Below are positions 7,237-14,285 of a DNA stretch of 36,070 nucleotides, one piece after another. The stretch spans positions 1-36,070 of the forward strand of contig URLZ01000024.1 in the NCBI GenBank assembly GCA_900548895.1, written 5' to 3'. The notes below the pieces were generated by a model. That model searched no databases. It had not been told where the DNA came from and saw only the letters and a program-made list of their open reading frames with translations. Position numbers and translations under genes: made by a program. How positions within the stretch are numbered: the stretch's first letter is position 1; the number at the start of each line of letters is the position of its first letter. This DNA is from an uncultured Akkermansia sp. Its GTDB lineage: Bacteria > Verrucomicrobiota > Verrucomicrobiia > Verrucomicrobiales > Akkermansiaceae.

Positions 7237-8204
7237 CGCCTGACCATTCCTCTGTTTGTCCCACGGCGCCCTTTCGCTGCGCGGCGGTGCTCGGCCCGGG
7301 GCTTTTGGGCGGGTCGATTGCGCTGGCGGTGGCCCGCCACTTGCCGGGCTGCGAGCTGCGTCTCTGGGCGCGGCGCGAGCAGCCGCTCGAACTGGCGCGC
7401 AGCCTCGGCATCACCGAGCATACGTACCGCGATCCGCTGGAGGCGGCTCGCGGGGCGGATCTCATTGTGTTGGCGACGCCCATCGGGGTCTTTGAGGATC
7501 TGTCCCGCCACATGCTGCCGGCGATTGCGCCCGAGGCCGTGGTGACGGATGTGGGCTCGGTGAAGGCCTATGTGCACCGCACGACGGGGCAGTTCCTGAC
7601 GGAGCGCGGCCGCTGTTTCATCGGCTCGCACCCCATGGCCGGGGCTGAGACGCAGGGGCTGGAGAATGCTCGTGCCGAGCTGCTGGAGGGCGCCACGGTG
7701 GTGATCACCAATGAGCACGCGGCCCCCGATGAGCGCCGGCTGCGACTCGAGGCCTTCTGGCAGGCGCTGGGCTGCTCGACCTACGAGATGGAGGCCGTGA
7801 CGCACGACCGCACGGTGGCGCGCATCTCGCATACCCCGCACATTCTCGCGGGGCTCTGCGCCCGCCACGCCTACCTGAGCGATGTGCCGCTCAAGGACAT
7901 GCAGCGTCTGGCCTCCTCGGGCTTCCGCGACACGACGCGCGTCTGCTCGGGCCCGCCGGCGATGTGGGCGGACATCCTCTGGGAGAACGATGTGGCCATT
8001 CGCCAATCGCTGAGTGACACGATGGCGGATTTGCGCACGCTGATGGATCTGCTGGAGAATCAGGATCGCGAGGGCGTGCGCGAATGGCTTGAGAAGGCGA
8101 AGCTCGCCCGTGAAGTCATCCGCAGCTCGCCGGCCGCCGAGTCACCGGAGTCTTCCGTAGCCCCGGTGGCTTCGGAGACTTCTGACGCGCGGGGCGAGGC
8201 CTGA
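7233..8204 (+). CDS. tyrA: Prephenate dehydrogenase
   Basis: An enzyme of 323 residues converting prephenate to 4-hydroxyphenylpyruvate with NAD(P)+, the committed step to tyrosine. The dinucleotide-binding fold is seen in AAVLGPGLLGGSIALAVA (residues ~17-34) and IVLATPIGVFEDL. The catalytic region carries TDVGSVKAYV, FIGSHPMAGAETQGLENA and, in the helical domain, HDRTVARISHTPHILAG and SSGFRDTTRV. The start is GTG, overlapping the previous stop by four bases. The C-terminal ~25 residues (Ser/Pro/Glu-rich) lie outside the conserved domain. There is no ACT domain and no fused chorismate mutase, so feedback regulation by tyrosine is not evident. Confidence 0.95.
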   Translation: MTPDHSSVCPTAPFRCAAVLGPGLLGGSIALAVARHLPGCELRLWARREQPLELARSLGITEHTYRDPLEAARGADLIVLATPIGVFEDLSRHMLPAIAPEAVVTDVGSVKAYVHRTTGQFLTERGRCFIGSHPMAGAETQGLENARAELLEGATVVITNEHAAPDERRLRLEAFWQALGCSTYEMEAVTHDRTVARISHTPHILAGLCARHAYLSDVPLKDMQRLASSGFRDTTRVCSGPPAMWADILWENDVAIRQSLSDTMADLRTLMDLLENQDREGVREWLEKAKLAREVIRSSPAAESPESSVAPVASETSDARGEA

Positions 8205-8690
8205 GCTCTCGCGCCCCGCTGCCCCTGTGAGTGCCCGCACGTCGACGGCGTCCGCCGGCGGCGCGGGCTCCATCCTGACCTGCGAGCCGGGTGTGCGTTC
8301 CTTTGCTCTTGACTCAAGCCCCCTGTGCAACCCTTTGCCTCATGCGGCTGCACGGGACCGCCGTGCGCCCTAGGCTGCTCTTTTTGCGGGTGCTCTGTGC
8401 CCTGAAGGGGAGAGGATGGTGAGCGCAAGCCCTGGAGCGGCTTTGCTCCTCGTCGCGCAGGGGCCTTCGCGCCACATGCGTCCGCGGCGCTCGGGGGGCG
8501 TTCATTTTACCCCGCAACGCCTCCGCCCGTCGGCATTTGCCGCACGACTTGCATCTATCGGCGTTTTGCGCTGCGTGAGATGCCGCGTCTCACGGCGTCC
8601 GCATGATCAAAAACACCCGACCGGGGAGATCCCCGATCGGGTGTTTCGTTGAGCGGAGCCGGGGCCCGGAGGCCCGAGTCAGCCGCGCGT
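8205..8690. other. Gene-free interval with a possible structured RNA
   Basis: This interval lies between the convergent tyrA and mmdB genes and has no convincing coding frame. It contains the terminator at 8606-8646. On the minus strand it also holds a -10-like TAAAAT (8504-8509) followed by about 180 nt rich in inverted repeats: 8318-8325 with 8492-8499 as closing stem, GGAGC/GCTCC, GCACGG/CCGTGC and TTGCGCTC with GAGC...GCAA. The -35 match is poor (CCGACG at 18-bp spacing). I see no SRP, tmRNA or RNase P consensus. The rest of the interval shows nothing recognisable. Confidence 0.4.
8606..8646 (-). terminator. Terminator of the methylmalonyl-CoA decarboxylase operon
   Basis: A strong inverted repeat at 8611-8646: AAACACCCGA pairs with TCGGGTGTTT, with an inner GGGG/CCCC stem. 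On the minus strand it is followed by GTTTTTGAT. It lies 45 bp past the mmdB stop codon. On the plus strand the trailing TGTTTCGTT is less T-rich, so bidirectional action is possible but weaker. Confidence 0.85.
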
Positions 8691-10097
8691 TCAGCTGAGG
8701 GTGGTGATGTAGTAACCGGCGATGACGGCGGTGCCGATGACGCCGGCAACATTCGGACCCATGGCGTGCATGAGCAGGAAGTTGCTGCGATCAGCCTGCT
8801 GGCCGATGTTATGCGAGACGCGCGCGGCCATCGGCACGGCGGAGACGCCGGCGGAACCGATGAGCGGGTTGATGGGGTTCTTGCGCCAGCCGGGAATCAG
8901 GTTCATGATCTGGGCGGCGAGCAGACCGCAGATGGTCGCCACGGCGAAGGCCACGACGCCGAGGATGATGATCTTGAGCGTCTGCCACTCCAGGAAGCGC
9001 GAGCCCTGCATGGTGAGGCCGACGGAGACACCCAGCAGAATCGTGGTGATGTTCATCAGCTCATTCTGCGCGCAGGAGACGAGTCGCTCGGTCACCTTGC
9101 ATTCGCGCAGGAAGTTGCCGAACATCAGCATGCCGAGCAGCGGGGCGGCATCCGGGCAGAGCAGGATGGTGACGATGGTCACGGAGAAGCAGAAGAAGAG
9201 CTTCTCGCCCTTGGAGACCTGTCGCAGAGACTTCATCTTGATCTTGCGCTGGGCCTTCGTGGTGCACAGCTTCATGAAGGGCGGCTGAATCATCGGCACG
9301 AGCGCCATGTAGGTGTAGGCCGCCACGGCAATGGCACCCAGCAGCTCCGGAGCCAGCTTGCTGGCCAGGAAGATGGAGGTGGGGCCGTCCGCACCGCCGA
9401 TGATGCCGATGGCCGAGGCCTGCCCGCGGGTGAAGCCCAGGAACAGGGCCGCGAGGAAGGTGAAGGCCACGCCGCCCTGCGCTGCAGCGCCCAGCAGCAG
9501 AGCCTTGGGAGAGGCCAGCAGCGGGCCGAAGTCCGTCAGCGCACCCACGCCGAGGAAGATGAGCGGCGGGAAGAGCTCGGCGCGAATGCCGAGGCCGATC
9601 CAGTCAAAGAGACCGCCGTGCAGACCGACGATGGCGTACTCCGAGGTCTTCTGACCCTCGAAGTTCAGCACGCCCTTCTGCACCTTGCCCTCCTCTTTGA
9701 CGGCCGGGCTGGCCACCATGGGCTCGTTCATCTTGGCGACGTACTCGGCTGCGACTTCGGGCGAGACGCCCTCGGGGACAGCAACGGGGCTCTCGGCCAT
9801 CTCGGCCATCTTGATGGTCAGGATGCCGACGTCGCGGATCTTCTGGGTGGTGACTTTGCCGTCCTGAATCGCGACGACCTCCTTGTTGGCCTGGGTGATG
9901 ACCATGCCGTTGTCGGGGATGTTCGCGATGAGGGCGCCGAAGGCGATCGGCACCATCAGGAGCGGCTCGAACTGCTTGGCGACGCCCAGATAGAGCATCA
10001 CCAGCACCACACCCCACATGGTGTACATCTGCCAAGTCATCTGGAAGAGACCGATGCCCGACAGGAACTCCGCAAAGGATGTAATTAGTTCTTGCAT
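8691..10097 (-). CDS. mmdB: Na+-translocating decarboxylase, beta subunit
   Basis: The membrane subunit that couples decarboxylation of carboxybiotin to outward Na+ pumping. Multiple membrane helices are evident from the start (FQMTWQMYTMWGVVLVMLYL). Hallmarks: FPPLIFLGVGALTDFGPLLA, the Na+-site loop GIIGGADGPTSIFLASKLAP, and the C-terminal GSAGVSAVPMAARV. It has 468 residues, longer than typical OadB/GcdB/MmdB proteins of about 375-435. The extra length sits in a hydrophilic segment at residues ~62-160, between the first conserved hairpin (FEPLLMVPIAFGALIANIP) and the main body. Last gene of the operon. The substrate assignment comes from the neighbouring mmdA; the subunit alone would also fit oxaloacetate or glutaconyl-CoA decarboxylase. 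Confidence 0.93.
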   Translation of the reverse strand: MQELITSFAEFLSGIGLFQMTWQMYTMWGVVLVMLYLGVAKQFEPLLMVPIAFGALIANIPDNGMVITQANKEVVAIQDGKVTTQKIRDVGILTIKMAEMAESPVAVPEGVSPEVAAEYVAKMNEPMVASPAVKEEGKVQKGVLNFEGQKTSEYAIVGLHGGLFDWIGLGIRAELFPPLIFLGVGALTDFGPLLASPKALLLGAAAQGGVAFTFLAALFLGFTRGQASAIGIIGGADGPTSIFLASKLAPELLGAIAVAAYTYMALVPMIQPPFMKLCTTKAQRKIKMKSLRQVSKGEKLFFCFSVTIVTILLCPDAAPLLGMLMFGNFLRECKVTERLVSCAQNELMNITTILLGVSVGLTMQGSRFLEWQTLKIIILGVVAFAVATICGLLAAQIMNLIPGWRKNPINPLIGSAGVSAVPMAARVSHNIGQQADRSNFLLMHAMGPNVAGVIGTAVIAGYYITTLS

Positions 10098-10160
10098 GTT
10101 ATATGAGAGAAATGTTGCTGATTTCCCCGCCGCGGGGGCGGCGGGGCCGACTCACCGATC

Positions 10161-10598
10161 TCAACCGATGTAGGCGAGGACCTGGCCTTCAGCCACGGTG
10201 TCGCCGGGAGTCACGGCAAAGGAGGTGAGGGTGCCGTCGCAGGGAGCATAGATGAGCGTGTCCATCTTCATGGCCTCGAGGGTCAGAATCTGGTCACCCT
10301 CCTTGACGGCGGTGCCGGGCTGCACGTCGAGGGAGACAACCTTGCCGCTCAGCGGGCTCGGGACGGGCTTGCCGGAGCCGGCAGCAGCGGCCGGGGCCGG
10401 AGCGGGGGCAGGAGCAGGGGCAGGAGCAGGGGCAGGAGCAGGGGCAGGAGCAGGGGCCGCGGCTACGGGAGCCGGCGCCACGGGGGCCGGAGCGGGAGCG
10501 ACGGGAGCGGGTGCGGGAGCGGCGGCGGGGGTGTCGCCGAGGGTTTCAACGGTGACGTCAAAGGTCTGGCCGGCTACGGTAATGCGGAGTTGTTTCAT
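10161..10598 (-). CDS. mmdC: Biotin carrier subunit of the Na+-pumping decarboxylase
   Basis: A 145-residue biotinyl carrier that shuttles CO2 from the carboxyltransferase to the membrane beta subunit. The C-terminal ~75 residues form the biotinyl domain, with the biotin site Lys111 in LTLEAMKMDTLIYAP. The N-terminus (MKQLRITVAGQTFDVTVETL) is the short strand-rich segment common to these carriers. Between them lies a flexible Ala-Pro linker (residues ~22-72), encoded partly by perfect 12-bp tandem repeats (10405-10452). Such linkers let the biotin arm swing between active sites. It has no visible SD sequence and lies 63 bp from mmdB and 60 bp from the upstream mmdD. Confidence 0.95.
   Translation of the reverse strand: MKQLRITVAGQTFDVTVETLGDTPAAAPAPAPVAPAPAPVAPAPVAAAPAPAPAPAPAPAPAPAPAPAPAAAAGSGKPVPSPLSGKVVSLDVQPGTAVKEGDQILTLEAMKMDTLIYAPCDGTLTSFAVTPGDTVAEGQVLAYIG
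10405..10452. repeat. 12-bp tandem repeat encoding the Ala-Pro linker of mmdC
   Basis: Four perfect head-to-tail copies of GGGGCAGGAGCA (plus strand), flanked by degenerate copies. On the coding strand each unit reads TGCTCCTGCCCC and adds four linker residues without shifting the frame. Perfect identity between copies suggests recent expansion or ongoing slippage, so linker length may vary between strains. Confidence 0.9.
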
Positions 10599-10658
10599 GA
10601 TGGGAATGGTGTGGTAAGTGTTGTGTTTGGAGTGTGAGTAGGGGGGGTATGTTGAACC

Positions 10659-11141
10659 TCACTTCCTCACGGGGAAGTGAGAGCTCATGTGAAGAGCCCG
10701 GCCGCTCTGCGCGTAGCTGGGGTTCACGGGTTTGATGTCGAGGATGCGGGCCTCGGAGCCGACGGTGACTTTGATGGCGGCGGCGATGGCGGCGACAATC
10801 TCGGGTGTCAGGCTGCTGCGCGCGGCATTGAAGATGCCGGCGGCCAGCGCGGCCACCTGCACGGCGGAGAGTTCTCCGGGTGCAGGGGCTGCGGCCGGGG
10901 CAGGCGCCGGAGCAGGGGCGGGGGCAGGTGCCTGCGGCTTCGGGGCGGCAGCGGCGAGCTGCGCCTTGGCGGCATCTTCCCTCTGCTTGCGGCGCGCGTC
11001 CAAGCGCTTGGCCACGGATCCCGAGATCGTCAGCAGGATGCTCAGGAAGCCGAGGCAGCAGAACACCACGAGCATGCCTGTGATCTGATACATCAGATCA
11101 CCCGTCGTGAGGGCGACGATTGCGAGTGTGGTATCGGTCAT
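10659..11141 (-). CDS. mmdD: OadG/MmdD-type small subunit of the Na+-pumping decarboxylase
   Basis: A 160-residue membrane-anchored subunit that holds the complex together. One N-terminal transmembrane helix (ITGMLVVFCCLGFLSILLTI, ~20-39) is followed by a basic cytosolic segment (KRLDARRKQRED) and an Ala-Pro linker (~65-88). The C-terminal domain has two parts: LSAVQVAALAAGIFNA, then a variable stretch, then ARILDIKPVNPSY and the terminal GRALHMSSHF, which resembles the end of other OadG-family proteins. The family is divergent and short, so the call leans on position between mmdA (15 bp away) and mmdC. The Ala-Pro linker DNA (around 10890-10935) is a degenerate relative of the mmdC repeat. 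Confidence 0.85.
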   Translation of the reverse strand: MTDTTLAIVALTTGDLMYQITGMLVVFCCLGFLSILLTISGSVAKRLDARRKQREDAAKAQLAAAAPKPQAPAPAPAPAPAPAAAPAPGELSAVQVAALAAGIFNAARSSLTPEIVAAIAAAIKVTVGSEARILDIKPVNPSYAQSGRALHMSSHFPVRK

Positions 11142-11156
11142 GTTGCAGTGGTTGAG

Positions 11157-12722
11157 TTAGAGCGGCATGTTGCCGTGCTTCTTCGCGGGGCGGGGCTCAC
11201 GCTTGCCGAGCAGGGTGCGCAGCGTCAGCGCGATGCGGGCGCGCGTCTCCTTCGGGTTGATGATTTCCGTGAGCTGGTCGGAGGCAGCAGCGGCGTAGGG
11301 GTTGTAGAAGGTGTTGACGTATTCGTCGAGCAGCTCCTTCTCGCGGGCGGCGCGGGCCGCCGGATCCTCGATGGCCTTCAGCTCGCGGCCATAGAGCACC
11401 GGCACGGCACCCTGAGCGCCCATGACGGCGATCTCGGCGCAGGGCCAGGCGAAGACGGCGTCGGCGCCCAGATCCTTGCAGCACATGGCGATGTAGGCGC
11501 CGCCGTAGGCCTTGCGGGTGATGAGGGTGATCTTGGGAACGGTGGCCGAGGAGTAGGCAAAAATCATCTTGGCGCCGTGGCGGATGATGCCGCCGCGCTC
11601 CTGCTGCTTGCCGGGCAGGAAGCCGGGCACGTCGACCAGGTTGATGACGGGCACGTTGAAGCAGTCGCAGCAGCGGATGAAGCGCGCCGCCTTGTCCGAG
11701 GCGTCGATGTCGAGGCAGCCGGCCTTGACGGCGGGCTGGTTGGCGATGATGCCCACGACGACGCCGCAGATGCGGGCAAAGCCGACGATGACGTTGCCGG
11801 CGAAGTTGGCCTGCACCTCCATGAAGCTGTCCTCATCGACGAGGTGGTCGATGACGCGCTTCATGTCCATGGGCGTGCTGTTGCTCTCGGGGATGATGTC
11901 GTTCATGCCCTCATCGTCGGCGATGTTGAGCGGGCAGCTGAGGTCGTGCGGGGGATCCTGCGTGTTGTTGCTCGGCAGGTAGGAGAGCAGTTTCTTGGCG
12001 ATCTCGATGGCCTCGGCATCGCTGTTGGCCACGAAGTGAGCGTTGCCGGAGACGGAGGCGTGAACATCCGCACCGCCGATCTCCTCCATCGTGCACTTCT
12101 CATAGGTGACCTGCTCGATGACCTTCGGGCCGGTGATGTACATGCCGGCGGCCCCGCCGCGGCGGATGATGATGAAGTCCGTCAGCGCGGGCGAGTAGGC
12201 CGCACCGCCGGCGCAGGGGCCGAGGATGAGCGAGATCTGGGGGACGACGCCGGAGGCGGCGACGTTGTTGTAGAAGACGTTGGCGAAGCCCGAGAGCGCC
12301 TCGACGCCCTCCTGCAGGCGAGCGCCGCCCGAGTCATTCATCTGGATGACGGGCACGCCGGCCTTGAGCGCGTAGCGCTGAGCGTCGCAGATCTTCATCG
12401 CGTGCATGTAGCCCAGCGAGCCGCCCTGTGCCATGAAGTCGGCGGAGACGGCGGCCACGGGGCGGCCGTCCACCAGGCCGAAGCCCGAGACAATGCCCTC
12501 GCCGGGGATGTACTTGTTCTGCATGCCGAAGTTGGTGCAGTGGTGGCGGGTGTGCATGCCAATCTCCGTGAAGGAGCCGCTGTCAAAGAGAGCGTCGACG
12601 CGCTCGCGCGCCGTCCAGTCGCCCTTTTCGTGGCGCTTGGCGATTTTTTCCTCCCCGCCGGAGAGGATGACCTTCCGGCGACGGGCCTCGAGTTCTTCAA
12701 GCAATTTGGGATTGATAGCCAT
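11157..12722 (-). CDS. mmdA: Methylmalonyl-CoA decarboxylase, carboxyltransferase (alpha) subunit
   Basis: The cytosolic carboxyltransferase that moves the carboxyl group from (S)-methylmalonyl-CoA to biotin, releasing propionyl-CoA. At 521 residues it has the usual size of the MmdA/propionyl-CoA carboxylase beta family. Both crotonase-fold halves are visible. The N-half has the oxyanion-hole glycines in LILGPCAGGAAYSPALTDF and NDSGGARLQEGVEAL. The C-half has LVDVPGFLPGKQQERGGIIR and ITRKAYGGAYIAMCCKDLGAD. First gene of mmdA-mmdD-mmdC-mmdB. With no biotin carboxylase nearby and three pump subunits downstream, a decarboxylase rather than a carboxylase is inferred. This step conserves energy as a Na+ gradient in succinate-to-propionate fermentation. 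Confidence 0.93.
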   Translation of the reverse strand: MAINPKLLEELEARRRKVILSGGEEKIAKRHEKGDWTARERVDALFDSGSFTEIGMHTRHHCTNFGMQNKYIPGEGIVSGFGLVDGRPVAAVSADFMAQGGSLGYMHAMKICDAQRYALKAGVPVIQMNDSGGARLQEGVEALSGFANVFYNNVAASGVVPQISLILGPCAGGAAYSPALTDFIIIRRGGAAGMYITGPKVIEQVTYEKCTMEEIGGADVHASVSGNAHFVANSDAEAIEIAKKLLSYLPSNNTQDPPHDLSCPLNIADDEGMNDIIPESNSTPMDMKRVIDHLVDEDSFMEVQANFAGNVIVGFARICGVVVGIIANQPAVKAGCLDIDASDKAARFIRCCDCFNVPVINLVDVPGFLPGKQQERGGIIRHGAKMIFAYSSATVPKITLITRKAYGGAYIAMCCKDLGADAVFAWPCAEIAVMGAQGAVPVLYGRELKAIEDPAARAAREKELLDEYVNTFYNPYAAAASDQLTEIINPKETRARIALTLRTLLGKREPRPAKKHGNMPL

Positions 12723-12795
12723 AAGATGTCAGACGATGTTATCCGGCTCGCGCAGAGGGGGCTCGGCCTGCTCCCGAGGGAGGTGGACCGGGCAC

Positions 12796-12825
12796 GCCTC
12801 TGCGGCTTTCACGGGCGGCAGAGGC
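12796..12825 (-). promoter_or_regulatory. Hairpin in the long 5' leader of mmdA
   Basis: A perfect 8-bp inverted repeat, GCCTCTGC/GCAGAGGC, encloses 14 bases about halfway along the ~157-nt leader between the mmdA promoter and start codon. I compared the leader with cobalamin, glycine and SAM-type riboswitch consensus motifs from memory and recognised none. It may be a simple stem in an untranslated leader; regulatory function is inference only. Confidence 0.3.
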
Positions 12826-12885
12826 TGTTTCGGCGCGAGGCTGCGGGGTTGTCGCAGAGAGAGTTACCCCACCCTACGCAGCGGG

Positions 12886-12914
12886 ATTCTAGCACGTGTG
12901 CTTCGCATTGTGAA
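12886..12914 (-). promoter_or_regulatory. Promoter of the mmdADCB operon
   Basis: On the minus strand: -35 TTCACA (12909-12914), 17-bp spacer, -10 TAGAAT (12886-12891). The start codon is 163 bp past the -10 box, so this operon has by far the longest leader in the window apart from the dksA-like gene. The rest of the interval to 13008 shows nothing else. Confidence 0.65.
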
Positions 12915-13008
12915 GTAAATTCGGCGTCTTTTCCATGTTTTTTGCGTCAGGCGGCGCCGAGATGTCGCTCGGAGTGACTGCTGCTCGCGGGGCGTTGGGG
13001 GGCGGGGC

Positions 13009-13890
13009 TCAGGCCTGCACGGTGATGCGCGGGGTGAGGATGCAGCGGCGGTAGTGGCCGGGGGCGACGTGGGTGCGCGGCCAGACGATGCAGTCCTCGA
13101 GCACGCAGCCGTCGGGGATGGCGGCGTCGCGGCCGACGGCGCAGTCCTCGCTCAGATCGGCGCCCGGGGCGATGCGGGCGCTGGGGGCGATGCGCTCGCG
13201 TCCGGGGGTGTTCAGCACGGTGTCGAGGTAGCTCTTGGGGTCGCCGATTTCGTGCCAGTTGGCCCAGTCGAAGACGGCGCCGGCGACGCGGCCTTCGCGG
13301 ATGAGTTGCAGCCAGACGGGGACGATGGAGAAGAGGTCTTCGGGCGGGAAGAGCTCGGCGACGGCGGGCTCCATGATGTAGACGCCGGCAAACTGGTGGG
13401 TGCCGGGGTCGATGCCGAGGGCGTGGCGCATGTCAGTGATGAGGCCGGTGGAGGCATCGAAGCCGACGTTGCGCTTGCCGTCGACGCTGCGCAGGGCGAG
13501 GGTGACGAGGGCGCCGCTGCGGCGGTGGGCGGCGAGGAGGTCGGCGACGGGGATGTCGGTGAGGATGTCGCCGTTGTGGACGAGGAGGGGCTCGTCGCGC
13601 GAGATCATCGGCAGGATGCGCTTGATGCCGCCGCCCGAGTCCAGCGGCTCTTCCTCTTCGCTGAATCGCACGCGGCAGCCTCGGTACTCGGGCTCGGGGA
13701 AGGCGCGCTCCCACATGATGGGCAGGGCGGAGATGTTGACGATGAAGTCCCGGATGCCGCAGCGAATGTAGTGATCCATGCTGTGCTGGATGAGCGGCTT
13801 TTGCAGGACGGGCATGAGGGGCTTGGGCAGGATGTGCGTGAGGGGGGCGAGGCGGGTGCCCAGGCCGGCGCCGAGGATGAAGGCTTGCAT
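13009..13890 (-). CDS. NDP-sugar pyrophosphorylase-type nucleotidyltransferase
   Basis: A 293-residue sugar-1-phosphate nucleotidyltransferase. The N-terminus MQAFILGAGLGTRLAPLTHILP followed by KPLMPVLQKPLI is the nucleotide-binding signature. DSGGGIKRIL and VHNGDILTDIPVADLL (metal-binding Asp) follow. The end of the protein (from IAPSARIAPGADLSEDCAVG) looks like the start of a left-handed beta-helix. The start at 13890 gives a canonical family N-terminus; a longer reading would begin inside the upstream repeat region, before the promoter. It may make GDP-mannose, or UDP-MurNAc as in MurU; the sugar cannot be told from sequence. It stands alone with its own promoter (13898-13926), whose -10 box ends seven bases before the ATG. 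Confidence 0.88.
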   Translation of the reverse strand: MQAFILGAGLGTRLAPLTHILPKPLMPVLQKPLIQHSMDHYIRCGIRDFIVNISALPIMWERAFPEPEYRGCRVRFSEEEEPLDSGGGIKRILPMISRDEPLLVHNGDILTDIPVADLLAAHRRSGALVTLALRSVDGKRNVGFDASTGLITDMRHALGIDPGTHQFAGVYIMEPAVAELFPPEDLFSIVPVWLQLIREGRVAGAVFDWANWHEIGDPKSYLDTVLNTPGRERIAPSARIAPGADLSEDCAVGRDAAIPDGCVLEDCIVWPRTHVAPGHYRRCILTPRITVQA

Positions 13891-13897
13891 GGGCGCG

Positions 13898-13926
13898 ATT
13901 CTAGCGCGCCGCCGCGCGCCGGTCAA
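13898..13926 (-). promoter_or_regulatory. Nucleotidyltransferase promoter, leaderless geometry
   Basis: On the minus strand: -35 TTGACC (13921-13926), 17-bp spacer, -10 TAGAAT (13898-13903), then CGCGCCC and the ATG. With seven bases between -10 box and start codon, the transcript should begin on or next to the ATG. Confidence 0.75.
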
Positions 13927-14285
13927 GTGCTCAGGCGTCGGTGGCCGGACGCCGAGCCGCCGCGAGGCGGAGGTGGGGCCAGCGGATTCGGGGAGGTAGG
14001 GTAGCTGATTCAGGGAGGACAGGGGAGGAGAAATGCCGGGAGGTAGGGACACGCCCCTGAACAGCAGGGGCCGGGGAAGTCGGGGAGCCGGGGTGAGGAT
14101 TCAGGTAGGGCAGGGCGCGAGGCTGATAGGCGGAGCCTGTCCATGAACCGCGCGGACTGTGGGAGTCAGGGAGCTCGGGCCGGAGCGGGGGAGCGTGGGC
14201 GGGCGCCGGGAAGGCGGTAATCGTTTGGTGCTCGTTTGGTGCTCGTTCGGGCTCAGTTGACCCGAGCTCGGGCTGAGCGCGGAGC
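13927..14285. other. Non-coding interval with short degenerate repeats
   Basis: I see no gene here. The plus strand is purine-rich and carries related words: GATTCGGGGAGGTAGGG (13985-14001), GATTCAGGGAGG (14007-14018), GGAGGTAGGGAC (14039-14050) and GGATTCAGGTAGGG (14097-14110). A short tandem CTCGTTTGGTG-like repeat lies near 14222-14247. A 12-bp perfect palindrome CCCGAGCTCGGG (14261-14272) sits inside GCTCAG...CTGAGC arms (14251-14276) and may form a hairpin past the CPBP protease stop codon. None matches a known element. Confidence 0.5.

Noticed and set aside
8281..8500. SRP RNA, tmRNA or RNase P RNA
   Set aside because: None of the signature sequences (GGAAGGAAGCAGC-type loop, tmRNA ends, RNase P core) is present on either strand.
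8649..10088. A 479-codon open frame on the plus strand opposite mmdB
   Set aside because: Shadow of the beta subunit gene; no membrane or domain signature of its own, and it starts inside the operon terminator region.
10390..10460. CRISPR-like or satellite repeat array
   Set aside because: The 12-bp units are contiguous, have no spacers and are in frame within the Ala-Pro linker of mmdC.
12740..12890. Cobalamin riboswitch in the mmdA leader
   Set aside because: The leader has short words resembling parts of the B12 box, but not the conserved order or core. I keep only the plain hairpin.
10677..12977. A 766-codon open frame on the plus strand opposite mmdA and mmdD
   Set aside because: Same reason: it mirrors two well-recognised genes and shows no protein family features.
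13891..14052. N-terminal extension of the nucleotidyltransferase
   Set aside because: It would run through a consensus-like promoter and through repeats, and the family N-terminus begins exactly at 13890.
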